This document shows, piece after piece, positions 15,135 through 22,090 of a DNA stretch of 64,000 nucleotides (position 1 is its first letter; each line of letters opens with the position of its first letter). The stretch spans positions 1 to 64,000 of the forward strand of contig JANRLQ010000096.1 of NCBI GenBank assembly GCA_033762375.1, read 5' to 3'. Under the pieces are notes generated by a model. That model was not told the DNA's origin. It worked only from the letters and a program-made list of their open reading frames with translations, and ran no database searches. Source of the DNA: RDXT01 sp033762375. Its GTDB lineage: Bacteria > Bacteroidota > Bacteroidia > J057. The position numbers and the translations under genes are program-made.

Positions 15135-15781
15135 TTTTTATTTGATTGAAAATAGGAGAATGTGCCGATTGCGGTATTGATTGAATTTTTGACAATCACA
15201 TTTTGGAAACCAGCCGCTTCGATGAATTCGGGCATCCGTCCATTCACGTTGTCGTTGGTGGTCTTGAAACCGTCCAACATTTGAACCAAGCCAAATGAAA
15301 GGCGCATCAACCTGTTTTGTGCCTTGCCCCAATCAGCAATTATCAAATTGCCGCTCGGTTTAAGCACCCGATAGATTTCCCTCAAACAGTTCAGTTTGGT
15401 TTCCGCATCCAATTGATGAAAAACCAGACAACTATAAACCTTATCGAATAGGTTTTCCTGATAAGGGAATATATTGCCGTCGTACAAATCCAAAGGAATA
15501 TCAAGGGCGTTTTTCGCCAATTTGTAGGCTGCGATTTCTTTGACTTTTGGGTCAATGTCCAAGCCCCTCAAATCAATATCGGGGTTTTGCTTTTTGACCA
15601 AAAGCAAGTTTTGACCTGTCCCAAAGCCAAATTCCAGTATTTTCTCGCCTTTTTGCGGATTGACTTCCTCAATCAACAAACCCCTGAATTTCTTTTCGGG
15701 CATCGTCAGTTTGATGGTCAAATCGTAAAATGCTGTCAAGAAGTCGTAGCCCAGAGCGGGGATGAATTCTTTTTTTTCCAT
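15131..15781 (-). CDS. class I SAM-dependent methyltransferase
   Basis: A 216-residue methyltransferase with the glycine-rich SAM motif 'ILEFGFGTGQNLLLV' (about residues 48-62), the acidic motif 'LRGLDIDPKV', and a UbiE/methyltransf_11-type central block ('DKVYSCLVFHQLD', 'REIYRVLKPSGNLIIADWG'). It overlaps the copper oxidase start by 4 bp (ATGA) and follows the DUF4396 gene with a 3-bp gap, so it is embedded in the copper operon. The substrate is unknown. Methyltransferases of this type are recurrent next to copper/mercury genes in Bacteroidota, and its role could be in metal or quinone chemistry. No Cys pair for metalloid binding is visible, so ArsM is unlikely. Confidence 0.8.
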   Translation of the reverse strand: MEKKEFIPALGYDFLTAFYDLTIKLTMPEKKFRGLLIEEVNPQKGEKILEFGFGTGQNLLLVKKQNPDIDLRGLDIDPKVKEIAAYKLAKNALDIPLDLYDGNIFPYQENLFDKVYSCLVFHQLDAETKLNCLREIYRVLKPSGNLIIADWGKAQNRLMRLSFGLVQMLDGFKTTNDNVNGRMPEFIEAAGFQNVIVKNSINTAIGTFSYFQSNKK

Positions 15782-15784
15782 TGT

Positions 15785-16264
15785 TCAATGATGGTGGCGG
15801 ATGCCTTTTTTTATGAAATAAAGATTGACGGGAAACGCCGCTACAAAGCCGACTGCCAAAGCAAGGAGCATCCCGAGCCAAAAAATGGGCTCGTTGAGGT
15901 GGGCGCTCATCACGCCGGGCGTGAAAACCTCGGTCAAGACCTCGAAGCCCTCCATGACGGCGATGCTCAACCCTTCTGCAATCAGTACCGTTTTGAAGGC
16001 ATTTTTGAAGGGAAAACCCGCCCGGAGCAAGGGGCGCATCCCCAAAATGAACCCGAACAGGAAGCCCAAAGCCACGGCGAAAAGTATGCTCGGAACATTG
16101 CCCCAGCCCAATGCCGTTGCGATGACCATGCCCAACACTTCGCCGATGCCGCAACCAATCAGGCAATGCCATGTGGCTTGGAAGGCAAGGCGGACATTGT
16201 TTTCGGTGCCATTTTGTGGGGTGTTTCTGGGTTCTGCATGGTGGTGGTGGTGATGATTTTCCAT
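15785..16264 (-). CDS. DUF4396 membrane protein with His-rich ends
   Basis: A 159-residue protein with four predicted membrane helices and the DUF4396 signature 'TWHCLIGCGIGEVLGM' (about residues 31-46). It starts with MENHHHHHHAE, a natural run of six histidines, and ends 'IRHHH', so both ends could bind metal at the membrane. The Cys-x-x-x-Cys-Gly block in the first helix is conserved in the family. The function is unknown; genes for DUF4396 are often found in copper-resistance clusters. It lies between the HMA-DUF3347 gene and the methyltransferase gene in one operon. Confidence 0.8.
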   Translation of the reverse strand: MENHHHHHHAEPRNTPQNGTENNVRLAFQATWHCLIGCGIGEVLGMVIATALGWGNVPSILFAVALGFLFGFILGMRPLLRAGFPFKNAFKTVLIAEGLSIAVMEGFEVLTEVFTPGVMSAHLNEPIFWLGMLLALAVGFVAAFPVNLYFIKKGIRHHH

Positions 16265-16278
16265 TGTAAAAAAATTGG

Positions 16279-16311
16279 GTGGCAGCCATGAACATATAGC
16301 ATGGCTGCCAC
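16279..16311. promoter_or_regulatory. intercistronic hairpin before the DUF4396 gene
   Basis: GTGGCAGCCATG (16279-16290) and CATGGCTGCCAC (16300-16311) are perfect 12-bp arms around a 9-nt loop. They lie in the gap between the HMA-DUF3347 stop and the DUF4396 start, 15 bp before the start codon. It is a possible attenuator or mRNA stabiliser. Confidence 0.55.
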
Positions 16312-16322
16312 TTGTTAAATGA

Positions 16323-17255
16323 TTAGTTCAACGTCTCCGTCACCTTCCCGCAGGTAAGCATGGATTTGCCGTAGTACGGGTTTTTCACGCCCTTCTCCTT
16401 GCTAATCCAATATGCCCCTTTTCCGTCCCTTGCCATTGGGCAAAACTGTTGGTAGGCTGGCTCGGCATTGACATTGAAGGCTTTGACGACCTTAAAAACG
16501 TTGTCGGAAAGCGTGTCGAAGTGGTCACGCTGGTGCGAGACATCTTTTGTTTCCTCAATATGCTCGGCATCGAACTTGATTTTTTCGGAAAGCGGCATAT
16601 AAACGCCGTGCTGTTCCCCGCTGAAATTTGCCATGTCCACCTTGCCCAAAGCCGTGAGCAATTCCTTTGCTTTTGCGCTGGCGGTCTTGCCGTCGTCACC
16701 GACCAATGCGTTTTTTACCGCATAATAGGCGTTCAAAACCTCCCCAAGTTGGCTTTTCAATTGGTCGGGATTGGGTTGCATGGGGGCAGCCTCCTCCGTT
16801 TTTGTCGCAGGTGCGGTTTTTTCCGCAACGACGGGCGGCACGACGACGGGCGTTTCCGTCGCAGGTTTTTCCACCACTTCGGCGGTCGTAACTGCGGCAG
16901 CCGTTTCCGCAGGCACGGGACGCTCGTATTGGCAGCAAGTGTGCAGTTTGGCGAACACGGCATCGGGTGCGGCGTATTTGTCGCTGTCGTAACCCGCAGC
17001 GGCGATGCGCCTCAAAATCTCGTCGGCGTTGGTCTTGTTGCCGTCGAAAGTGAGGGTCGCCATTTTGGTGTCCACGTTCCAATCGGCTTTGGACAAGCCT
17101 TTTTGGAAGGCTGCGGTTTCGATGTTTTTTTCGCACATCCCGCAGTTGCCGTAAACTTTTACGGTCTCGGTTTTGGCGTTTTTAATCTGCTGGGCGCAAG
17201 CAATTTGCGTGATGGAAATGATTGCGGCAAGCGCAAGGAAAATGATATTTTTCAT
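16323..17255 (-). CDS. exported HMA-DUF3347 copper-binding protein
   Basis: A 310-residue protein with a signal peptide (MKNIIFLALAAIISITQIACA), then a heavy-metal-associated domain with the metal site 'GNCGMCEKNIE' (about residues 36-46), a second Cys pair ('HTCCQYERP'), a low-complexity Ala/Val/Thr/Pro linker (about 105-155), and a DUF3347 domain (about 160-300) that contains 'FCPMARDGKGAYWIS' and 'NPYYGKSMLTCGKV'. DUF3347 is found in CusB-like copper proteins and is thought to bind metal in the periplasm. I chose the ATG at 17255 because the signal peptide starts there. The linker suggests a flexible copper carrier that hands metal to the oxidase or pump. Confidence 0.85.
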   Translation of the reverse strand: MKNIIFLALAAIISITQIACAQQIKNAKTETVKVYGNCGMCEKNIETAAFQKGLSKADWNVDTKMATLTFDGNKTNADEILRRIAAAGYDSDKYAAPDAVFAKLHTCCQYERPVPAETAAAVTTAEVVEKPATETPVVVPPVVAEKTAPATKTEEAAPMQPNPDQLKSQLGEVLNAYYAVKNALVGDDGKTASAKAKELLTALGKVDMANFSGEQHGVYMPLSEKIKFDAEHIEETKDVSHQRDHFDTLSDNVFKVVKAFNVNAEPAYQQFCPMARDGKGAYWISKEKGVKNPYYGKSMLTCGKVTETLN

Positions 17256-17281
17256 CGTTGAAATTTGATTTGAGTGAATGG

Positions 17282-18322
17282 TTACTGTTTCAAAACAATG
17301 CCGTTTGGCTTGCTGCCTACGGCAATGTCCTTGATTTTGGTGTGGTCGCTCAATTGGATGACCGACACCGTCCCCGCACCTTGATTGGTGACGTATGCTT
17401 TTGTGCCGTCTGCGTTGAACGCAATGGCATGGGCATCCGCTCCGGTAGCAAACTCGCCTTCCTGCGTCCATGTTCCGCCCACCAATTTGTAATAATGGAT
17501 TTTGCCGTTGTCGGCATCGCTCACCCAAAGTTCGGCGTGGTGGTCGCTGTACGCCACATAGCCCGGTTTGTAGCCGAGGTCAATAGTGGCGGTAATGGCA
17601 TCGGTGGCAACGTCAATTTCCATGACGGTTTTGCTCGTTTCGTTGTCCACGTACATTTTGCCGTTGTCGGCTGTCCAAGCGCCGACGGGTGCTGTGCCTA
17701 CGGCAATAGTTGCCGAAACAGTTTTCGTTGTCGGGTCAATCACGGATAACGTGGCTTCGTCCGTATTGGCGGCATACACCTTTGAGCCGTCGGCGGAAAA
17801 AGTCACTTCGGAAGTCAAATGCCCCACCTCGACTTCGTGGGTTTGCGTCCAATCGGAAGTGCGATAGACCAAAACCTTGCTCGGCGTATCGGATTGCGGT
17901 ATCCAAAGTTCCGTCCCGCTTGGGCTGAAAACGGCATTGTGCGGCAGTTTGGAAGTGCTGATTTCCTTTTCAATCACGCCCGTTACGGTGCTGATTATCT
18001 GCACTTTAAACCCGCTTGTTGCGCCGCCATGCCCACCGTGTCCGCCGCTCAAATCGGTGTTGGTGATTGCCACCGCCACCTTTGACTTGTTGGGATTGAG
18101 GTAAATATGGTGAGGGAAAGTAGCCCCGTTGAGTTCGATGTCATGGACTTTGGTATCGTCCGTCAGGTCAATTACGCTTACGGTGTTGCCTGCACCGTTC
18201 ACGACGAAAGCGGCAGGGTGGGTGATGTTGAGGGCTTCCATATCGTGCCCTTTGTGGCACGAAGCCACGATTGCCAATGCCGCAAATAGCGACATTGACA
18301 AAACGAAATGATGTAATTTCAT
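17282..18322 (-). CDS. YncE-type beta-propeller lipoprotein
   Basis: A 346-residue protein with a lipoprotein signal peptide (lipobox ending in Ala-Ser-Cys at residue 22) followed by the His-rich 'HKGHDME'. The rest consists of YVTN/40-residue propeller repeats: 'NTVSVIDLTDDTK', 'ATLSVIDPTTKT' and 'GTVSVIQLSDHTK', each followed by 'xxIxVGxxPxG'-like strands. A glycine/histidine loop (GGHGGHGG, about residues 93-100) may bind metal. It is probably anchored in a membrane facing the periplasm or exterior. Its place between the Cys-rich protein and the HMA-DUF3347 protein suggests a structural or metal-binding role in the copper module. No enzymatic motif is visible. Confidence 0.85.
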   Translation of the reverse strand: MKLHHFVLSMSLFAALAIVASCHKGHDMEALNITHPAAFVVNGAGNTVSVIDLTDDTKVHDIELNGATFPHHIYLNPNKSKVAVAITNTDLSGGHGGHGGATSGFKVQIISTVTGVIEKEISTSKLPHNAVFSPSGTELWIPQSDTPSKVLVYRTSDWTQTHEVEVGHLTSEVTFSADGSKVYAANTDEATLSVIDPTTKTVSATIAVGTAPVGAWTADNGKMYVDNETSKTVMEIDVATDAITATIDLGYKPGYVAYSDHHAELWVSDADNGKIHYYKLVGGTWTQEGEFATGADAHAIAFNADGTKAYVTNQGAGTVSVIQLSDHTKIKDIAVGSKPNGIVLKQ

Positions 18323-18406
18323 TTTGAAAATTGTTAAACCGTTGAAAGATAGTGAGTTGCGAAACGGATGCGTTTCTCATGGACAGACCTGTGGCTGTCA
18401 GGTGGT

Positions 18407-18793
18407 CTAACAACTTATTTTTGGCGGTAGCCAAATGGAGAGATAGACGGCTTTGGGTATTTTAATGAGATAATACCAAGCCGCTTTTTTGGGCGGGCAG
18501 AAATTGGGCAACGCTAATTTTATGGCAATCGGAACCGCAATTTGTGCGGTTGAAAAAGTGGTTGGGCAATGGCATCCTTTCTTGCCGCAATCTCCGCCGC
18601 AATCTTTTTCCTCGTTGCAGGGGCTTGAATTTTCCGTTTCGCTTTCGCAGCAAGAATTTTTCGCTTTCTCCTGTTGTCCTTCCTTTTTACAACAACTTTC
18701 ATTGCCACCGCAAGCAAGGGCGGTGTTTGTCGGTGCAGCCACAAAAGCAAGCATCAACGCAACTGGTAGCAATATGGAAGTCAAAAGTTTCAT
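18407..18793 (-). CDS. small exported cysteine-rich protein
   Basis: A 128-residue protein with a signal peptide (MKLLTSILLPVALMLAFVAAP) and then many cysteines: 'CGGNESCCKKEG', 'SCCESE', and 'CNEEKDCGGDCGKKGCHC' (about residues 28-75). The second half is hydrophobic and basic, with two further Cys. The pattern looks like a metal-sequestering periplasmic protein; I do not recognise a family. It is the first gene of the copper operon, 84 bp upstream of the propeller lipoprotein gene. Its 5' region holds the GC-rich hairpin pair at 18828-18871. Confidence 0.7.
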   Translation of the reverse strand: MKLLTSILLPVALMLAFVAAPTNTALACGGNESCCKKEGQQEKAKNSCCESETENSSPCNEEKDCGGDCGKKGCHCPTTFSTAQIAVPIAIKLALPNFCPPKKAAWYYLIKIPKAVYLSIWLPPKISC

Positions 18794-18827
18794 TCTTGTC
18801 TAAAACGCTTTCTTGCTTGATTTTGTT

Positions 18828-18871
18828 TTTGGCGGCTTTGCCGCCGTTTTTTGGGCGGCGCAGCCGCCAAA
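18828..18871. repeat. double GC-rich palindrome upstream of the copper operon
   Basis: GGCGGC-TTT-GCCGCC (18831-18845) and GGCGGC-GCA-GCCGCC (18854-18868) are two perfect hairpins. Together with flanking TTT and AAA they also form one larger palindrome, so the site can fold in two ways. It lies 35 bp upstream of the first copper gene. It may be an operator-like site, an attenuator in the leader, or a terminator for transcription arriving from the recombinase. Confidence 0.5.
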
Positions 18872-18901
18872 AAAACAATTTATTTTATTTTTATTGCGCT
18901 G

Positions 18902-19052
18902 AACGGGCCGAGTGTTTGCGCTGTTGCGTCAGCAATATACGCAAATACTTTGTTCCGCGCAAGGCATCCTCGAAGGGCATCGGCGGGCCTGCGGGTAGGC
19001 TCTGCGCCGGGTCGGAGATGGTGCTTGCACGGAACATCTGTATTGACGCAAC
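18902..19052. repeat. 130-150 bp imperfect palindrome, copy 3, next to the recombinase
   Basis: GTTGCGTCA (18923-18931) pairs perfectly with TGACGCAAC (19044-19052). Inside, TGTTCCGCGCAAGG pairs with CTTGCACGGAACA, and GCAGGC/GCCTGC-type blocks form the centre. The order of blocks equals copies 1 and 2, and the CAATATACG core is at 18933-18941. A second CAATATACG lies outside the palindrome at 19067-19075, close to the recombinase stop. This copy is the right-hand boundary of the copper module. Confidence 0.75.
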
Positions 19053-19103
19053 TCCCAATACTGCCTCAATATACGTCAATATTTCCCCTGTACGCAAGAA
19101 ACA

Positions 19104-19139
19104 TGCGGCAACCTCGTGCATGTCGGGTGTATTGCCGCA
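19104..19139 (-). terminator. hairpin just after the recombinase stop
   Basis: TGCGGCAA (19104-19111) pairs with TTGCCGCA (19132-19139), 3 bp downstream of the recombinase stop codon on the minus strand. The loop is 20 nt and there is only a weak T-rich stretch after it, so termination would be inefficient. Confidence 0.5.
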
Positions 19140-19141
19140 AC

Positions 19142-20260
19142 TTAGAGGCCTAAGTCGTCAAGCGGCGAGGCAGGGCGGTGGGTGCGGGCTACGTGGGTGT
19201 AGCGCTCGGTGGTCTTGAGGCTGTTGTGGCCCAGCATCTCCTGGATATAGCGGATGTCGGTGCCGCCCTCCAGGAGGTGGGTGGCGTAGCTGTGCCGCAG
19301 CATGTGCATCGTGACGGGCCGCTGGATGCCTGCACGGGTAGCGGCCTGCTTCACCACCATCTGGGCGCTGCGCTCGCTGTAAGGCTCGCCTGCTGTTTCG
19401 CCCTCGAAGAGCCAGGTGAGGGGCTGGGCGGCGGTCAGATAGGATTGTACCTCCGCAAGCAGGCGGTCTGGCAGCGGTACTTCCCGATCCTTTTTCCCCT
19501 TTCCGCGCAATATATAGATGCACATCCGCTGCATATCGAGGTCTTCGGGCCGGAGGGTCAGCAGTTCGCCCAGGCGCAGGCCGCCGCCATAGGCCAGCAT
19601 GAGCAGGCAGCGGTGCTTGGGATTAGCTGTCCGCTGGATCATGTCCCGCACTTCCTCCTTGCTCAGCACCTTGGGGTTTTGGAAGGCACGCCGGGGCCGG
19701 GCGATCTCGTAGTATTGCCGGGGCTGTTGCTCGACTACCTCGTAGTAAAACTTGATGGCGTTGATGATACCGTTCTGGTAGGACTCGGAGATATGTTTTT
19801 CGAGGATCAGGGATTCCAGCCAGGCGATGATGTCAGCCTTGCCGACCTCCAGGGGCAGGCGCGGCGCGATATGGGCCAGAAACAGCCGGAAGGCACTCTG
19901 GTAGTTTTTGGCGGTCTTGAAGCTGTAACGGCGCACCGTCAGTTGCTGCGCATAGCGACTCAGCAGTTGGTGATGCGTCTCGGGCAGAGGCTCCTGCTGT
20001 GGCGGTTGCGGGGCGGGTGCTTCAGGTGCCTGGGCAGGCAGTACGAGTGCGGCCCGCAGTTGGGCTGCCCACTGCTCGACCGGCTGCCCTTCGAGCACGA
20101 TGAAGTAGTAATACTTCCCCTCCGGCGCCCAGCGCATGCCCAGTGCTTTAAGCCGCTCTTTGAGTGCTGCATCTGCATAGGGAAAATTGATCCGCAGACA
20201 GGTGTAGATTTTGCCGGTTTGGGGGGCGTGATAAGTGAAGGTTGTGAGGTTGATATACAT
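19142..20260 (-). CDS. tyrosine recombinase with a Bacteroidota-type N-terminal domain
   Basis: A 372-residue integrase. All catalytic residues are visible: Arg in 'YGGGLRLGELL', Lys in 'RGKGKKDREVPL', His-x-x-Arg in 'MHMLRHSYATHLLEGG', His in 'MLGHNSLKTTE' and the nucleophile Tyr in 'RYTHVA'. The SAM-like core-binding domain covers about residues 100-190. The first ~85 residues ('FPYADAALKERLKALGMRW...') form an extra domain seen in many Bacteroidota recombinases, followed by a Pro/Ala linker. The additional helix that marks classical IntI between the Arg and His motifs is absent, so by sequence it is Xer/phage-like. I chose ATG 20260 over an upstream TTG. It is transcribed towards the repeat-punctuated island and has the base composition of the backbone. 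Confidence 0.92.
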   Translation of the reverse strand: MYINLTTFTYHAPQTGKIYTCLRINFPYADAALKERLKALGMRWAPEGKYYYFIVLEGQPVEQWAAQLRAALVLPAQAPEAPAPQPPQQEPLPETHHQLLSRYAQQLTVRRYSFKTAKNYQSAFRLFLAHIAPRLPLEVGKADIIAWLESLILEKHISESYQNGIINAIKFYYEVVEQQPRQYYEIARPRRAFQNPKVLSKEEVRDMIQRTANPKHRCLLMLAYGGGLRLGELLTLRPEDLDMQRMCIYILRGKGKKDREVPLPDRLLAEVQSYLTAAQPLTWLFEGETAGEPYSERSAQMVVKQAATRAGIQRPVTMHMLRHSYATHLLEGGTDIRYIQEMLGHNSLKTTERYTHVARTHRPASPLDDLGL

Positions 20261-20499
20261 GATGTGCAATATAAAAAGTCGGTGTCATTTTACACGCTCA
20301 AGTAATAGGACTTATGTCCCGTTATAACCGAAAGCCGTCACCTGCTTTGAAAAGCAAACGCAAGCGTCTCCGGTTGAGTGGTATTTTGACCGGGCAGGTC
20401 CTGAAGGCTGATATTAAAAATCTCCTGACCCGCAGGGTCACCCCCCACCGCCCATACGACTTTTCTCGGCCAGTGCCTGTTCATTTCGTCCGAATCCCC

Positions 20500-20507
20500 T
20501 ACCTTTG
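20500..20507 (+). promoter_or_regulatory. Bacteroidota -7 box (TACCTTTG) 5 bp before an ATG
   Basis: TACCTTTG fits the TAnnTTTG consensus. A start site about 6 nt downstream would fall at or next to the ATG at 20512, so the message for the flavoprotein may be nearly leaderless. A clear -33 TTG is not seen; CTG lies at the expected distance. Confidence 0.5.
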
Positions 20508-20511
20508 GGGT

Positions 20512-22068
20512 ATGGTGCAGGCCTGTCAGATCGAAATCACCCCCGAGTATATCGCACAGCCCGACGAGATCCGCCGGATCGCGGCGCGGCAGGCGGGCGT
20601 AGACCTGTCGCGGGTCACCCACCATACCATCCTGAAGCGGTCGGTAGACGCGCGGGGGCGGCAGGTGCGGTATGCGCTGCGGGTACAGCTTTGGGTGGAT
20701 GAAGTGCCCGTCCCGGAGCCGCCGACGGCGTTTCCGTTGCAGGATGTCAGCCATAAGCCTGCGGTCTATATTGCGGGGCTGGGGCCTGCGGGGCTGTTTG
20801 CGGCCCTGCACCTGATCCGGCTGGGGATCAAACCCATCATCCTGGAGCGGGGCAAATCGGTGCGGGAGCGCCGTCGCGACCTCGCGCACCTCACCCGCGA
20901 GGGCGTCGTCAACCCCGAGAGCAATTACTGCTTTGGCGAAGGGGGGGCCGGTACCTTCTCTGACGGCAAGCTCTATACCCGCGCCGACAAGCGGGGCGAT
21001 GTGCGCGGGGTGCTCGACACCCTGGTGCAGTTTGGGGCTACGCCGGAGATCCTCGTGGACGCCCACCCCCATATCGGCACCAACAAGCTGCCCGCCATCA
21101 TCCAGGCCATGCGCGAAGCGGTGACCGCCAGCGGGGGCGAGGTACATTTTGAGACCCGACTCACCGGGCTGGAGGTACAGGACGGGCGGCTGCATGGCGT
21201 GATGACCTCCGGCGGGCTGCGGGTACCGGCCCAGGCCCTGATCCTGGCGACCGGTCACTCGGCCCGGGATGTTTTTGAGCTGCTGCACCAGCACGGACTC
21301 GCCATCGAGGCCAAACCGTTTGCCCTCGGGGTACGGGTGGAGCACCCGCAGGCCCTGATAGACAGCATCCAGTACCATTGCGGGCCCGCCCGCAGCGAGT
21401 TTTTGCCGGCTTCCTCTTACAGCCTGGTACGCCAGGTCGAAGACCGGGGGGTGTATTCGTTTTGTATGTGTCCCGGCGGCATCATCTGCCCGGCTGCTAC
21501 GTCCGGAGATGAGGTCGTTGTCAATGGCTGGTCACCTTCCCGCCGTAATTCGCCCTTTGCCAACTCCGGGATTGTGGTGCAGCTCGATCTGGCAGACCTG
21601 GGGCGACCCGGTGACCCGCTGGCAGGGGTGCGGTTTCAGCAGCAGGTCGAGCAAAAAGCCTTTCAGGCAGGTGGGGGCAAGCAGGTGGCACCCGCCCTGC
21701 GCCTGACAGATTTTGTCAACGGCAACCTCTCCCGGGACCTGCCCGCCACGTCTTATCTCCCGGGCATCACGCCGGCAGACTTCCGGGCTGTCCTGCCGCC
21801 TTTTGTGCATAAACGCCTGCGGGAGGGATTTCGGCAGTTTGGAAAAATGATGCGCGGATACCTCACGGAGGAAGCCATCGTCGTGGCGACGGAGTCCCGG
21901 ACCTCTTCGCCCGTGCGCATTCCCCGCGATCCCCTCAGCCTGATGCATCCCCAGGCGGCAGGGCTTTTTCCTTGTGGTGAAGGGGCAGGTTACGCAGGTG
22001 GTATTATGTCGGCTGCCCTCGACGGAGCCCGGTGTGCGGAGCGGGCGGCGGCGTATGTGCTGACCTGA
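20512..22068 (+). CDS. COG2509 family FAD-dependent oxidoreductase
   Basis: A 518-residue flavoprotein of the COG2509/YtfP-like family. A short N-terminal domain of the kind that precedes the FAD fold ('ITPEYIAQPDEIRRIAARQAG', 'LKRSVDARGRQVRY') leads into the dinucleotide-binding motif 'YIAGLGPAGLFAALHL' (near residue 85). The family block 'NPESNYCFGEGGAGTFSDGKLYTR' is present, as is the C-terminal FAD motif 'LFPCGEGAGYAGGIMSAALDG'. The substrate of the family is not known. The frame is open for another 66 codons to 20314, but that part resembles nothing in the family, and a -7 promoter box lies just before the chosen ATG. It is the first backbone gene after the recombinase and faces away from it. 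Confidence 0.85.
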   Translation: MVQACQIEITPEYIAQPDEIRRIAARQAGVDLSRVTHHTILKRSVDARGRQVRYALRVQLWVDEVPVPEPPTAFPLQDVSHKPAVYIAGLGPAGLFAALHLIRLGIKPIILERGKSVRERRRDLAHLTREGVVNPESNYCFGEGGAGTFSDGKLYTRADKRGDVRGVLDTLVQFGATPEILVDAHPHIGTNKLPAIIQAMREAVTASGGEVHFETRLTGLEVQDGRLHGVMTSGGLRVPAQALILATGHSARDVFELLHQHGLAIEAKPFALGVRVEHPQALIDSIQYHCGPARSEFLPASSYSLVRQVEDRGVYSFCMCPGGIICPAATSGDEVVVNGWSPSRRNSPFANSGIVVQLDLADLGRPGDPLAGVRFQQQVEQKAFQAGGGKQVAPALRLTDFVNGNLSRDLPATSYLPGITPADFRAVLPPFVHKRLREGFRQFGKMMRGYLTEEAIVVATESRTSSPVRIPRDPLSLMHPQAAGLFPCGEGAGYAGGIMSAALDGARCAERAAAYVLT

Positions 22069-22090
22069 TCCCCGTATCAGCCTCACAGGC

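Noticed and set aside
18902..19052. Classical attC identity of the second repeat class
   Set aside because: Its outer arms are GTT...AAC, the reverse of attC (AAC...GTT), so I keep it as a separate repeat class.
20314..20511. 66-codon N-terminal extension of the COG2509 gene
   Set aside because: It resembles nothing in the family, and a promoter -7 box lies within it, just before the family-typical start.
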